Shown piece by piece: positions 17,259 to 25,757 of a stretch of 64,000 nucleotides of DNA. Made by a program: the position numbers and the translations under genes. The notes under the pieces are model-generated. The model saw nothing but the letters and a program-made list of their open reading frames with translations, ran no database searches and had not been told where the DNA came from. How positions within the stretch are numbered: position 1 is the stretch's first letter; each line of letters starts with the position of its first letter. This DNA is from Halorubrum trapanicum (lineage in GTDB: Archaea > Halobacteriota > Halobacteria > Halobacteriales > Haloferacaceae), in contig NZ_AP017569.1 of NCBI RefSeq assembly GCF_002355655.1, positions 2,170,001 through 2,234,000 of the forward strand. Direction: 5' to 3'.

Positions 17259-18425
17259 ATGGTCGAGATTCTTCTCCTCGTCGGGATCGCGGTGGCGGCG
17301 TTCGTCGGATACAACATCGGTGGGGCGACGACGGGGCCTGCGTTCGGGCCGGCCGTCGGCGCGGACGTGTTGTCGAAGGCGGGCGCGGCGGCGCTGATGT
17401 CGGTGTTCTTCTTCGTCGGCGCCGGGACGCTGGGCCAGCGCGTGGTGACGACGCTGGGCGAGGACCTCGTCACCGGCGCGAACGTGTTCACGCTGGAGAC
17501 GAGCATCATCGTCCTCTTCTTCATCGGCGGCGCGCTGTTCGTCGGCAACTTCGCCGGCGTGCCGGCGTCGACGTCGATGACGGCGGTCGGCGCCATCGCG
17601 GGGCTGGGCATCGCGACGGACACCCTCGACTGGGCGGTGATGGGCGAGATCGCGATCTGGTGGCTCGTCGCGCCGATCATCGGGTTCTGGGTGTCCGGCG
17701 TCGTCGGTCGCTACTTCTACTCGGCGATCGACCGCTGGGTGGCGATCGAAAGCACGGAGGGCGCGCTGTTCGAGCTCGACCGCTCCGGGCTCATTCCGCG
17801 GCCGGTCCTCGGCCCGAACACGACGCGCCGGGAGCTGACGGGCGGGGTCGTCGTCATCGCCATCGGCTGCCTGATGGCGTTCTCCTCGGGCACCTCGAAC
17901 ATCGCGAACGCCATCGCGCCGCTCGTCGCGCTCGACGGCGTGGAGATGACGCCGATGATCCTCCTCGGAAGCGCGGCGGTCGCGGTCGGCGCGTTCACCA
18001 TCGCCCGCCGGACGCTCGACACGCTCGGCAACGACATCACCGACCTCCCGCTGACGGCCGCCATCGTCGTCGCGGTCGTCTCCTCGGGGATCGTCATCAG
18101 CCTCTCGGCGGTCGGCATCCCCGCCTCGTTCGTGATCATCGCGACGATGTCGATCGTCGGGCTCGGCTGGGGCCGCGCGACCCGCACGGTGACCGTGCGA
18201 CAGGGGATCAGCGGCGAGAAGGAGCCGACGGTCTCGGTCGGCGCGCTCGCGGCCGACGAGATGCCGGAGATCGGCGAGGGCGACGCGAGCGATGTCCCCT
18301 CGGCGTCGGACCTGTTCAATCCGGCCACGAGCGCGCGGGTCGTGCTGATGCAAAACGTCGTGCCGATCCTCTCGACGGTGGGCGCGCTGGTGACGTTCAC
18401 CGCGCTCTTCGCGTTCGTCTGGTAG
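17259..18425 (+). CDS. Inorganic phosphate transporter, PiT family
   Basis: A 388-residue membrane protein with about ten helices in two homologous halves. The PiT signatures are GYNIGGATTGPAFGP (near residue 20) and FSSGTSNIANAIAP (near residue 210), each positioned in its half, flanking a long cytoplasmic loop (YSAIDRWVAIESTEG). PiT proteins import phosphate with protons or sodium. The first signature deviates from the usual GANDVANAFG. The ATG at 17259 gives MVEILLLVGI; an ATG 21 bases upstream is less likely. The gene stands just downstream of repeat copy 1. No PhoU-like gene is next to it. Confidence 0.9.
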   Translation: MVEILLLVGIAVAAFVGYNIGGATTGPAFGPAVGADVLSKAGAAALMSVFFFVGAGTLGQRVVTTLGEDLVTGANVFTLETSIIVLFFIGGALFVGNFAGVPASTSMTAVGAIAGLGIATDTLDWAVMGEIAIWWLVAPIIGFWVSGVVGRYFYSAIDRWVAIESTEGALFELDRSGLIPRPVLGPNTTRRELTGGVVVIAIGCLMAFSSGTSNIANAIAPLVALDGVEMTPMILLGSAAVAVGAFTIARRTLDTLGNDITDLPLTAAIVVAVVSSGIVISLSAVGIPASFVIIATMSIVGLGWGRATRTVTVRQGISGEKEPTVSVGALAADEMPEIGEGDASDVPSASDLFNPATSARVVLMQNVVPILSTVGALVTFTALFAFVW

Positions 18426-18476
18426 GCGGCCTCCGCGGGCGCCGGGCGGTGCCCGCTACCTGTCGAGGGGCGCTCG

Positions 18477-19133
18477 CTACCTGCCGAACCGGCGCTGTCG
18501 GTCCTGGAAGTCCAAGACTGCGCGGAGGTACTCCCGCCTGCGGAAGTCGCGCCAGTTCACGTCGGTGAAGTAGAGCTCGGCGTACACCGACTGCCAGATG
18601 GCGAAGTCGGAGAGCCGCTCGGCGCCCGTCTTGATGACCAGGTCGGGCTCCTCGGGGAACAGCAGCCGCTCTGCGATGTCCGTCTCGTCGATCGCCTCGG
18701 GCCTCACCTCGCCGGCCGCGACGTCGCTCGCCAGGTCGCGGACCGCGCCGGCGAACTCCGCCTTGCCGCCGAGGCCGACCAGGATCCGAACCGGTGCGTC
18801 GGCGTCGTCGTCAGCGGCGGCGCCCGCCGCGGGGTCGCTGGCCGCCTCCGGCGAGCCGTCGTCGTCGGGACCACGGACCACCGTCTCGGCCGGCGCGTCG
18901 AGGCGGCGCAGCTCCCGGACGAGCGTCGGGGCGACCGCGCCGTCGAGGACGGAGACGGAGACGGTGACGCGCTCCGCGCCGTACTCGAACGCCCAGCCGA
19001 TCGCCGACGACAGCGTGTCGAACGCGCCGTCGGCGAGGAGGTCGCGTTCGGTGAGGACCAAGGCGACGTGCGCCGGCGGCTCGGCGTCGTGGAGGCGGTG
19101 GCGCGTCGCGAGGTAGGCGTCGTAGAGACCCAC
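18477..19133 (-). CDS. Degenerate cis-prenyltransferase (UppS family)
   Basis: A 218-residue protein whose C-terminal half matches undecaprenyl diphosphate synthase closely: DLVIKTGAERLSDFAIWQ, then SVYAELYFTDVNWRDF and a final RQRRFG. The N-terminus keeps HVALVL but the active-site motif MDGNxRWA is replaced by LTERDLL, removing the catalytic aspartate, and the GHKxG loop is missing. Residues 90-115 are an acidic low-complexity insert. In eukaryotes such inactive subunits (Nus1/NgBR) partner an active enzyme for dolichol synthesis. By analogy this may be a regulatory subunit of archaeal polyprenol synthesis. The start at 19133 is the only suitable ATG. Confidence 0.8.
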   Translation of the reverse strand: MGLYDAYLATRHRLHDAEPPAHVALVLTERDLLADGAFDTLSSAIGWAFEYGAERVTVSVSVLDGAVAPTLVRELRRLDAPAETVVRGPDDDGSPEAASDPAAGAAADDDADAPVRILVGLGGKAEFAGAVRDLASDVAAGEVRPEAIDETDIAERLLFPEEPDLVIKTGAERLSDFAIWQSVYAELYFTDVNWRDFRRREYLRAVLDFQDRQRRFGR

Positions 19134-19212
19134 GTGGGGAGGATCCGGTCGCGCATATAAATGGCTTCCCGCCGACGAGGGATTTAATTCGCCGACGCAC
19201 CTACCTTGGGTA

Positions 19213-19809
19213 ATGGCAGACAGCTACGGCGGGGTGTTCGGCGCGATCCCCTACGCGTTCCGCGCGACCGAGTCGTGGACCATGCGCGCGTACGCCGCGC
19301 TCGGCGCGCTGGCGGCCGGGTTCGTCGCGCTCGTCGTCACGCTCGCCCTCGTCGTCTGGATGGGCGAGACCGTCTCGGCGACCGGTGGGACGTTCCTCTT
19401 CTCGCGGTCGCTGTTCGTGGTCGCCGGGCTCGGCGCCGTCGGCCCGCTGCTCGCGCCGATCCTGTTCGTCGCCCGCCGCCACCGCCGCGGCGACCGGGTC
19501 GCGGCCACCTACGACCGGTGGATGGGCGTCGCCGGCTTCCTGTTCCTGCTCTCTTTATACCTCGGGATGGTCATCTCGGCGCCCGAGGGACTCAGGGACC
19601 CGACCGACTCCGCCGTGATCGGCGCGCTGTACGCGCTCCCGCAGCCGGCCGGGTTCGTCCCGCCCGTCGCGGCGGCGCTCGCCGTCTTCGCGACGCACTT
19701 CCGACTTCGCGGCGGGTCGGATGAAGGCGCGACGCCGGGCGGCGACGCGGCGGTCGACGACGAGACGGTCGACGGCCGCGACTCGACCGACCCCGGCGAG
19801 TCGACGTGA
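19213..19809 (+). CDS. Haloarchaeal four-helix membrane protein, function unknown
   Basis: A 198-residue protein with four clear hydrophobic helices at about 28-55, 70-92, 105-125 and 140-165, followed by a hydrophilic acidic tail of about 30 residues (DEGATPGGDAAVDDETVDG). The N-terminus ADSYGGVFGAIPYAFRA is typical of a haloarchaeal orphan family. No transport or catalytic motif is visible. It is divergent from the UppS-like gene with an 80-base promoter region and lies upstream of the DUF5812-like gene on the same strand. Confidence 0.7.
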   Translation: MADSYGGVFGAIPYAFRATESWTMRAYAALGALAAGFVALVVTLALVVWMGETVSATGGTFLFSRSLFVVAGLGAVGPLLAPILFVARRHRRGDRVAATYDRWMGVAGFLFLLSLYLGMVISAPEGLRDPTDSAVIGALYALPQPAGFVPPVAAALAVFATHFRLRGGSDEGATPGGDAAVDDETVDGRDSTDPGEST

Positions 19810-19870
19810 GCGGCCTCCCGCCCGTCGCGGCTCGAAAGCCGGAAGTCGCCCGAGCGTCTACCCGGCCGCA

Positions 19871-20341
19871 ATGACCGACGAGAAGGAGAGCACGTTCCTC
19901 GTCACGCACGTCGAGAGCGACTCGGCCGTGCTGAAGGACGTCCACGACGGGCAGGTACACACGCTGAGCTCGAACCCCGGCCTCGACGTCGACGACGCCG
20001 TCGAGGCGACCGTCGCCCCCGACCCGCCGATGGAGGTCACCTATCAGGTGATCGAGGTCGCGGAGCGCCGGTCGCTGTCGATCGAGGAGAGCCCGGAGCC
20101 GCCGACCGTCCACGAGCGCGAGCTCGCCGCCGAGACGCCCACCGGGGAGCTCGCCCGCGAGGAGCGCGCGGGCGTCGGCGAGGTCCATGTCCTGACGCCG
20201 CCGGAGTCGGAGACGGAGGCGGCGGTCGACGACGTGATCGACGACCGCGAGGGGACGCTCTCGCGGGCGGCCCGGCTCGGCGTGAACCGCGTCGAGATCC
20301 GGTCGGAGCCCGGCGTCGTGGCGGTCCGATACCTCCCGTAG
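19871..20341 (+). CDS. DUF5812-like haloarchaeal protein
   Basis: A 156-residue soluble acidic protein. The first 70 residues look like a small beta barrel (STFLVTHVESDSAVLKDVHDGQVHTL, then VDDAVEATVAPDPP), reminiscent of OB- or TRAM-like folds. The C-terminal half (REERAGVGEVHVLTPPE and AARLGVNRVEIRSEPGVVAVRYLP) is a compact alpha/beta domain. The start is the ATG at 19871, ten bases after a purine-poor leader. It precedes secF by 71 bases. The function is unknown; the family name is recalled from haloarchaeal annotation. Confidence 0.72.
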   Translation: MTDEKESTFLVTHVESDSAVLKDVHDGQVHTLSSNPGLDVDDAVEATVAPDPPMEVTYQVIEVAERRSLSIEESPEPPTVHERELAAETPTGELAREERAGVGEVHVLTPPESETEAAVDDVIDDREGTLSRAARLGVNRVEIRSEPGVVAVRYLP

Positions 20342-20412
20342 CGGAGGCGACCGGGACGCCGCAGCCTCGCAGATAAGAAGGCTTATTCGCGCCCGCGGAG
20401 GAAGCGGTATTT

Positions 20413-21294
20413 ATGGTAGCGATCGAGGTGCCGGAGGTCAACTACACCGACTACTCGAACCGGCAGCTCGCGGCGGTGCCGCTCGCGTTTCTGGTCCTCG
20501 CATTGGCGATCATCGGCGGCTGGTTCGTGGCCACCGGTGCGCCGGCGAACATGGGACTAGAGTTCACCGGCGGCGTCGAGCTGCGAGTCGCAGCGGACGG
20601 AGGAAACGTCGAACAACAAGTTCAGACAGCGTTTGACCGCGAGCCTGACGCGGTCCGGACGATCCCCGGCGACGACGTCGTCGTCGTCACGTTCCAGGCG
20701 GCCGAAGACGACCCGGAGGGGCTCGCGAGCGACCTCCAGGACCAGGCGGAGGCGGCGGGACTGACGACGACCGCGGTCGACCAGGTGTCGCCGAGCTTCG
20801 CGAGCGACACCGCGCGTACCGCCCTCTTCGGCGTGGCGCTCGCGTTCCTCGGGATGAGCGTGCTCGTGTTCGCGCTGTTCCGGACGTTCGTTCCCTCGCT
20901 CGCGGTCGTCGCGTCCGCGTTCTCCGACCTCGTGATACCGGTCGCGGCGATGAACCTCCTCGGTATCCAGATGACGCTCGGGACGATCGCGGCGCTGCTG
21001 ATGATCATCGGCTACAGCGTCGACTCGGACATCCTGTTGAACGACTCCGTGCTGCGCCGCACCGGCGAGTTCTACGAGTCGGTCAGCCGCGCGATGCGGA
21101 CCGGGGTGACGATGACGCTCACCTCCATCGCCGCGATGGTCGTGATGGCGGTCGTCGCCTCGGTGTTCGGCGTCGGGCTCCTCCGTGACATCGGGATCAT
21201 CCTCTCGGTCGGGCTGTGCGCCGACCTGATGAACACGTACCTGTTGAACGTCTCGCTGCTTCGCTGGTACAAGTTCGAGGGGGTGGCCCGGTAA
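20413..21294 (+). CDS. secF: Protein translocase subunit SecF
   Basis: A 293-residue RND-fold membrane protein that supports the Sec translocon with SecD. It has one N-terminal helix, an extracytoplasmic domain (GLEFTGGVELRVAAD near 50) and five further helices, including the SecF signature region YSVDSDILLNDSVLRR and a closing VGLCADLMNTYLLNVSLL. In archaea secF precedes secD, as here. Its stop codon shares one base with the secD start (TAATG). An AT-rich element (gcttattc) lies about 25 bases upstream of the ATG. Confidence 0.95.
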   Translation: MVAIEVPEVNYTDYSNRQLAAVPLAFLVLALAIIGGWFVATGAPANMGLEFTGGVELRVAADGGNVEQQVQTAFDREPDAVRTIPGDDVVVVTFQAAEDDPEGLASDLQDQAEAAGLTTTAVDQVSPSFASDTARTALFGVALAFLGMSVLVFALFRTFVPSLAVVASAFSDLVIPVAAMNLLGIQMTLGTIAALLMIIGYSVDSDILLNDSVLRRTGEFYESVSRAMRTGVTMTLTSIAAMVVMAVVASVFGVGLLRDIGIILSVGLCADLMNTYLLNVSLLRWYKFEGVAR

Positions 21295-22886
21295 TGCTCG
21301 AACCGATCAAGGAGAACTGGCGGATCCTGCTGCTCGTCCTCGTCGTGATCGGGTCGACGGTGACGTTGTTCGGCCCCGGGTTCGGTCCGGAGCCGGCGCC
21401 CGGCGAGAGCGCGAGCGAGGCCAAACAGGGGATCACGAACCTCCAGTACGGGCTCGATCTCGCGGGCGGCACGCGCGTCCGCGCGCCGCTGTCGGGATAC
21501 ACCGCCACAGACGTGGCGCTCGGGGGTGAGAGTCCAGAGGCGGTCGCGGAGGCGGTCGCGGCCGAGTTGGACAACGCCTCCACGCGGGACATCGGCGTCG
21601 TTCCCGACGAGAGCGCGGTGGAGGTCACGGAGCCGTCCGTGACCGAGTCCCAGTTCCGCGCGGCGATGGACGCCGCCGGCTACGAGTACGACGGGATCCG
21701 CTCGGGCGTCACCGAGGAGACGCGAGAGGCGACGATAGAGATAATCCAAGGGAAGATCAACGAGGCGGGCCTCTCCGGCGGGAGCGTTCAGCAGGTCCAG
21801 TCGATCACCGGCGAGTACTTCATCCTCGTCGAGGTGCCGGGGCAGGGCCGGCAGGAAGTGATCGACCTCCTCGAGGACCGCGGGACCGTTCGGATCGACA
21901 TCGCGTACCCCGACGGGAACGGCACCGCGGTCCAGGAGGGGGCGCTGATCCAAGACGACTTCGAGGAGATCGGGACCGCGACGCAGAGCGACCGCGGCAC
22001 CGGAGCGTACGTGCCCGTTACCGTCCGCAACACCGCCGAAAGCGGGCAGTCGCCGGCACACGCCTTCCAAGACGCCGTGGCGCGGCGCGGCTTCGCCGAC
22101 GCCTACCAAACCCAGGCGGACCGATGCGGATACAACTCGGAGACCGGGGAACTCGAGAACTCGAACCCGTGTCTGCTGCTCGTCGTCGACGGCGAGGTCG
22201 TCAACTCCTTCGGGATGGCCCCCGACCTGGCCGACAGCATGGCCGCCGGGTCGTGGGCTGAAACGGGGAACTTCCGGCTCACGACCGGCGAGTTCACCGA
22301 GGCGCAGACCATCTCGCTGAACCTCCGCGCCGGCGCGCTCCCGGCCGACCTCGACATCAGCGGCGAGGGGACCTCCTCGTCCATCTCGGCCTCGCAGGGG
22401 GAGAACTTCCGGACGTACTCGCTGATCATCGGCGTGCTCTCGGTGTTCGCCGTCGCCGGGATGGTGTTCCTCCGCTACCGGGAACCGCGGGTCGCCCTGC
22501 CGATGATCGTCACGGCGCTGGCCGAGGTGTACGCCCTGCTCGGGTTCGCGGCGCTGCTCGGTTACCCGCTCGAACTCGCGGTGATCGCCGGCTTCATCGC
22601 CGTGGTCGGGACCGGGGTCGACGACCTCGTCATCATCGCCGACCAGGTGATGAGCGAGGGCGACGTGAGCTCCCGGACGGTGTTCAACTCGCGCTTCCGT
22701 CAGGCGTTCTGGGTCATCGGCGCGGCCGCGGCCACGACCATCATCGCGATGTCGCCACTGATGGTGCTGTCGCTCGGGGACCTCTCCGGGTTCGCCATCT
22801 TCACCGTCCTCGGCGTGCTGATCGGCGTGCTGATCACCCGCCCCGCGTACGGCGACATCCTGCGCCGCCTGCTGACGGTCCGCTGA
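21294..22886 (+). CDS. secD: Protein translocase subunit SecD
   Basis: A 530-residue partner of SecF. It has an N-terminal helix (WRILLLVLVVIGSTVTLF), the typical YGLDLAGGTRVRAP at about 55, a long extracytoplasmic domain with paired P1-like halves, and a C-terminal bundle of five helices (SLIIGVLSVFAVAGMVF onwards) with GTGVDDLVIIADQV. The ATG at 21294 overlaps the secF stop, so translation is coupled. Archaeal SecDF lacks SecA and is thought to use ion gradients to pull substrates. Length and domain order are normal. Confidence 0.94.
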   Translation: MLEPIKENWRILLLVLVVIGSTVTLFGPGFGPEPAPGESASEAKQGITNLQYGLDLAGGTRVRAPLSGYTATDVALGGESPEAVAEAVAAELDNASTRDIGVVPDESAVEVTEPSVTESQFRAAMDAAGYEYDGIRSGVTEETREATIEIIQGKINEAGLSGGSVQQVQSITGEYFILVEVPGQGRQEVIDLLEDRGTVRIDIAYPDGNGTAVQEGALIQDDFEEIGTATQSDRGTGAYVPVTVRNTAESGQSPAHAFQDAVARRGFADAYQTQADRCGYNSETGELENSNPCLLLVVDGEVVNSFGMAPDLADSMAAGSWAETGNFRLTTGEFTEAQTISLNLRAGALPADLDISGEGTSSSISASQGENFRTYSLIIGVLSVFAVAGMVFLRYREPRVALPMIVTALAEVYALLGFAALLGYPLELAVIAGFIAVVGTGVDDLVIIADQVMSEGDVSSRTVFNSRFRQAFWVIGAAAATTIIAMSPLMVLSLGDLSGFAIFTVLGVLIGVLITRPAYGDILRRLLTVR

Positions 22887-23030
22887 ACCGCTCGGGACTC
22901 GCTGCCGTCTGGTTCTATTCTGAATCCGACGTTCGATCAGTTATCTCGCGTGTAAAACACCGTTTTTCTTGTTCGTGATCTCGGATGGGCCGCCGCTAGA
23001 GATCAGTCAAAAAATGAACGACGACCCGAC

Positions 23031-23040
23031 AAACTATTAA
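23031..23040 (+). promoter_or_regulatory. Promoter element of the DtxR-family gene
   Basis: AAACTATTAA lies 22 bases before the ATG at 23063, as expected for a TATA box of a leaderless haloarchaeal transcript. The same ten bases precede dpsA on the other strand (30321-30330), so the element could be part of a shared metal- or stress-responsive promoter. Confidence 0.4.
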
Positions 23041-23062
23041 TTTAGACCGATCAAAACCGTCT

Positions 23063-23767
23063 ATGCCCACCGACGCCGTCGAAGATTATCTCAAGGCGAT
23101 CTATCGGATCGAGTCGCGGGCGGGGCCGCCCGTCTCCACCTCGCAGATCGCGGAGGCGCTCGACAAGACCCCCGCGACCGTGACGAGCATGGTGGAGACG
23201 CTCTCCGACCGGGGGCTGCTCTCCCGCGAGAAGTACAAGGGCGTCGAGCTCACGCCCGCCGGCGAGGTCGCCGCGCTGGAGGTCGTGCGCCGGCACCGGC
23301 TCATCGAGGCGTTCCTCGCCGAGCAGCTGGACTACGAGGCGACCGAGGTCCACGCCGAGGCCGACGCGCTCGAACACCACGTCAGCGAGGAGTTCACGCG
23401 GCGCGTCGAGAGCCTCCTCGACTACCCCGCCGCCGACCCGCACGGTGACCCGATCCCCCCGGCGGACCTGTCGACGCCGGAGGACGCCGGCACCGCGCTC
23501 GTCGCGGCCCTGGAGCCCGGTGAACGGGGGACCGTCGCCCGCATCAGCGACCGCGACCCCGACGTGTTGGAGTTCCTCGTCGACGCGGGGATCACCCCGG
23601 GCACGACCGTCGAGGTCGTCGACGTGGCCTCGTTCGGGCTGGTCACCGTCCGGACGAGCGACGGCGACGAACACGGGCTGCCGGAGGCGGTCGCGGACCG
23701 CGTGTACGTCCGCCGCGCCGCGGAGTCGAGCGCCGCCGGCGACGGGCAGGAGGCGAGCGACGCATGA
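23063..23767 (+). CDS. DtxR/MntR-family metal-dependent repressor
   Basis: A 234-residue regulator with three domains: winged helix-turn-helix at 1-65 (ISQIAEALDKTPATVTSMVETL), a helical dimerisation and metal-binding domain at about 66-140 (RRHRLIEAFLAEQL, HVSEEF) and a FeoA/SH3-like domain at about 150-220 (LEPGERGTVARISDRD). Such proteins bind Mn or Fe and repress metal-homeostasis genes. The next gene overlaps by four bases and encodes a GDT1-type transporter, which suggests control of manganese export or import. The promoter element at 23031 may be autoregulated. Confidence 0.92.
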   Translation: MPTDAVEDYLKAIYRIESRAGPPVSTSQIAEALDKTPATVTSMVETLSDRGLLSREKYKGVELTPAGEVAALEVVRRHRLIEAFLAEQLDYEATEVHAEADALEHHVSEEFTRRVESLLDYPAADPHGDPIPPADLSTPEDAGTALVAALEPGERGTVARISDRDPDVLEFLVDAGITPGTTVEVVDVASFGLVTVRTSDGDEHGLPEAVADRVYVRRAAESSAAGDGQEASDA

Positions 23768-24465
23768 CGAGCTACGTCGAGATCCTCGTCGTCGCGTTCG
23801 CCGCCCAGCTCGCGGTGCTTCCGGGCGAGAAGGTCCAGCTGATGATCGCCGGGCTCGCGACGAAGTACGATCCGAAGATCGTCGTCGCCGCGGCCGGCTC
23901 CGCGTTCGCCGGGTGGACCGCCGTCGAGATCGCCTTCGGGCAGGCCCTCCAGTCGGCGCTGCCGCCGCTCGCGCTCAACGCCGCGACCGCGGTCCTGTTC
24001 TTCCTCTTCGCGGTGCTCCTGTACCGCTCCGCCCCGCCCCGCGGAACGAGCCCCGAGGCGGAGCGCACGGACGGCGGGATGGCCGCGTTCGACGACCTCT
24101 CGCTGCCGGGGCGGCTCGACCGATACTCGGGGTCGCTCGGCGGCTTCCTGCCCATCTTCGCGCTCACCGCGACCGGGGAGTTCGGGGACAAGACCCAGCT
24201 GGTCACGATCGGCTTGGCCGTCCAGTACGGCGCGACCTCCGCCATCTGGGTCGGCGAGATGCTCGCGATCATCCCGGTGAGCATCGCGAACGCGTACTTC
24301 TTCCACAAGTTCGCCGGACGGGTCGATATGCGGCTCGCGCACCTCGGCTCCGCGCTGCTGTTCGCCTTCTTCGGCGCGGACACCGTGCTGGCGATCGCGA
24401 CCGGCTTCTCGGTGTGGGAGACGTTCGTCGGGGCGGTCGGCGGGCTCGTTGCCGGACTGTTCTGA
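23764..24465 (+). CDS. GDT1/TMEM165-type cation transporter (UPF0016-like)
   Basis: A 233-residue protein with six to seven membrane helices in two homologous halves. The second half carries the family motif EFGDKTQ (about residue 140). In the first half the equivalent position reads LPGEKVQ (19-25), an imperfect E-x-G-D-K/R motif. Known members move Mn or Ca against protons. It is translationally coupled (ATGA) to the DtxR-type repressor, which supports a manganese role. The 30-residue acidic loop between the halves (PRGTSPEAERTDGGM) is cytoplasmic. Confidence 0.87.
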   Translation: MTSYVEILVVAFAAQLAVLPGEKVQLMIAGLATKYDPKIVVAAAGSAFAGWTAVEIAFGQALQSALPPLALNAATAVLFFLFAVLLYRSAPPRGTSPEAERTDGGMAAFDDLSLPGRLDRYSGSLGGFLPIFALTATGEFGDKTQLVTIGLAVQYGATSAIWVGEMLAIIPVSIANAYFFHKFAGRVDMRLAHLGSALLFAFFGADTVLAIATGFSVWETFVGAVGGLVAGLF

Positions 24466-24496
24466 GCGCTCCCGCTGCGGACGCTCTCGAACCGGC

Positions 24497-25210
24497 TCAG
24501 AACTCGTCGAGCGCCGACTGCTCGGCGGCCGCGAGAACGTCGTCGCAGGTCGCCCACGACGCGCGCGCGCAGTCGGGGAGACCGCCCGTATCAGCGACGT
24601 ACTCGCGGAGGAACGACCGCGTCGCGGGGTCGCTGGGATAGCCGCTCCCGAGGTCGCCATACCCGGCGTACTCCGCGTCGATGGCGGCCATCCGCTCGTC
24701 GCGGGCCACCTTCGCGACGACGCTCGCGGCGCCGACGACCGGGTCGTCCGCGTCGGCGCCGTGCGCGGCCGTCACGTCGACCGACGGGAGCGGTTCGCCG
24801 TCCACTGAGGCGTCGTTTTCGCCCTCGTCCTCGACGAACTCGCGGAGGCGCCGCGCGAACCGCCCCTCGCTGGTGTCGCCCGCGTCCGCGACGACGCGGA
24901 CCGGTTCGTCGATATCGGTCGCAACGGTCCCGGAAAGTGCGATTCGCGCCGCCCGTGCCTGTCCACGGACGGTAAGCGTGTTCATGTCCGTGTCGGGTCG
25001 GTCGATCTCCGCGGGATCGACGAAGGCGACGCCGACGGCGACCCGCTCGAGCGACGCGATCTCGTCGTCGATCTCCTCGCGCCGAGCCGGCGCGATCCGC
25101 TTCGAGTCGTCAACGCCGGCCGGCAGGCTCGCTGGGTCGGCGATCACCGCGGCCGCGACCATCGGTCCCAAGGCGGGCCCCTTGCCGGCCTCGTCGACGC
25201 CGAGGTACAC
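24497..25210 (-). CDS. rnhB: Ribonuclease HII
   Basis: A 237-residue enzyme that nicks the RNA strand of RNA-DNA hybrids, removing misincorporated ribonucleotides and primers. The N-terminal VDEAGKGPALGPMV holds catalytic D6 and E7; the downstream acid is in the VVGAASVVAKVARDERM region. The start is a GTG at 25210 followed at once by the conserved core (YLGVDEAGKG). It converges on the transporter gene and lies 50 bases from the S8e gene on the same strand. A haloarchaeal insert around residues 130-150 is acidic. Confidence 0.94.
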   Translation of the reverse strand: MYLGVDEAGKGPALGPMVAAAVIADPASLPAGVDDSKRIAPARREEIDDEIASLERVAVGVAFVDPAEIDRPDTDMNTLTVRGQARAARIALSGTVATDIDEPVRVVADAGDTSEGRFARRLREFVEDEGENDASVDGEPLPSVDVTAAHGADADDPVVGAASVVAKVARDERMAAIDAEYAGYGDLGSGYPSDPATRSFLREYVADTGGLPDCARASWATCDDVLAAAEQSALDEF

Positions 25211-25260
25211 GCGTGGCTGGTGGGCGTGCGAGGGGAAATACCTTCAGAAAGGGCGAGGCC

Positions 25261-25632
25261 TCAGTCGAGCAGGACCGCGCTGACCTGGCCGGTCTGGCCG
25301 GGGCGGGAGGTGACGCGGGCGCGGCCGGCGGACGTCTCGATGATGGCGCCCTTCGTGACGATGTTCCGGCGGGCGTAGTTGACGTTCGCGGGGTTGTCGA
25401 CGACGTTCTCGATATCGGCCTCGCTGACCTCGCCGTCGTCGGCGACCTGCGCGACGTTCGTCGAGAGCGCTCGGACCTTCTTCCCCGTGCCGCGGGAGTC
25501 GATGTACTGGAGTCGCGTCTCGCCGACCGTGGTCTCGGCGGGCTCGCGGCCGAGCTGGTGGCGCTTCTTGTTCGAGGCGTGCTTGAGTCGGCCGCCGGTC
25601 CGCTTGCGCGCGGAGCGTCCCTGGTCTTTCAT
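25261..25632 (-). CDS. rps8e: 30S ribosomal protein S8e
   Basis: A 123-residue archaeal small-subunit protein. The family signature is visible at both ends: RSARKRTGGRLKHASNKKRHQLGREP at the N-terminus and VNYARRNIVTKGAIIET with ARVTSRPGQTGQVSAVLLD at the C-terminus. The ATG at 25632 is the only start giving the normal length; long upstream frame extensions are antisense to the channel gene region. It is upstream of rnhB on the same strand. Confidence 0.96.
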   Translation of the reverse strand: MKDQGRSARKRTGGRLKHASNKKRHQLGREPAETTVGETRLQYIDSRGTGKKVRALSTNVAQVADDGEVSEADIENVVDNPANVNYARRNIVTKGAIIETSAGRARVTSRPGQTGQVSAVLLD

Positions 25633-25757
25633 ACGGGTACGAACAGCCAGCGAATACTTGAAGCGTTCGACTCGTCCCGGCGGGATCGGCGGCGCGAGCG
25701 GGATCAGCGCCGCGACGCGGACCGGTTGCGCGGGCCGAATCCGCGGAGCGAACCCGC

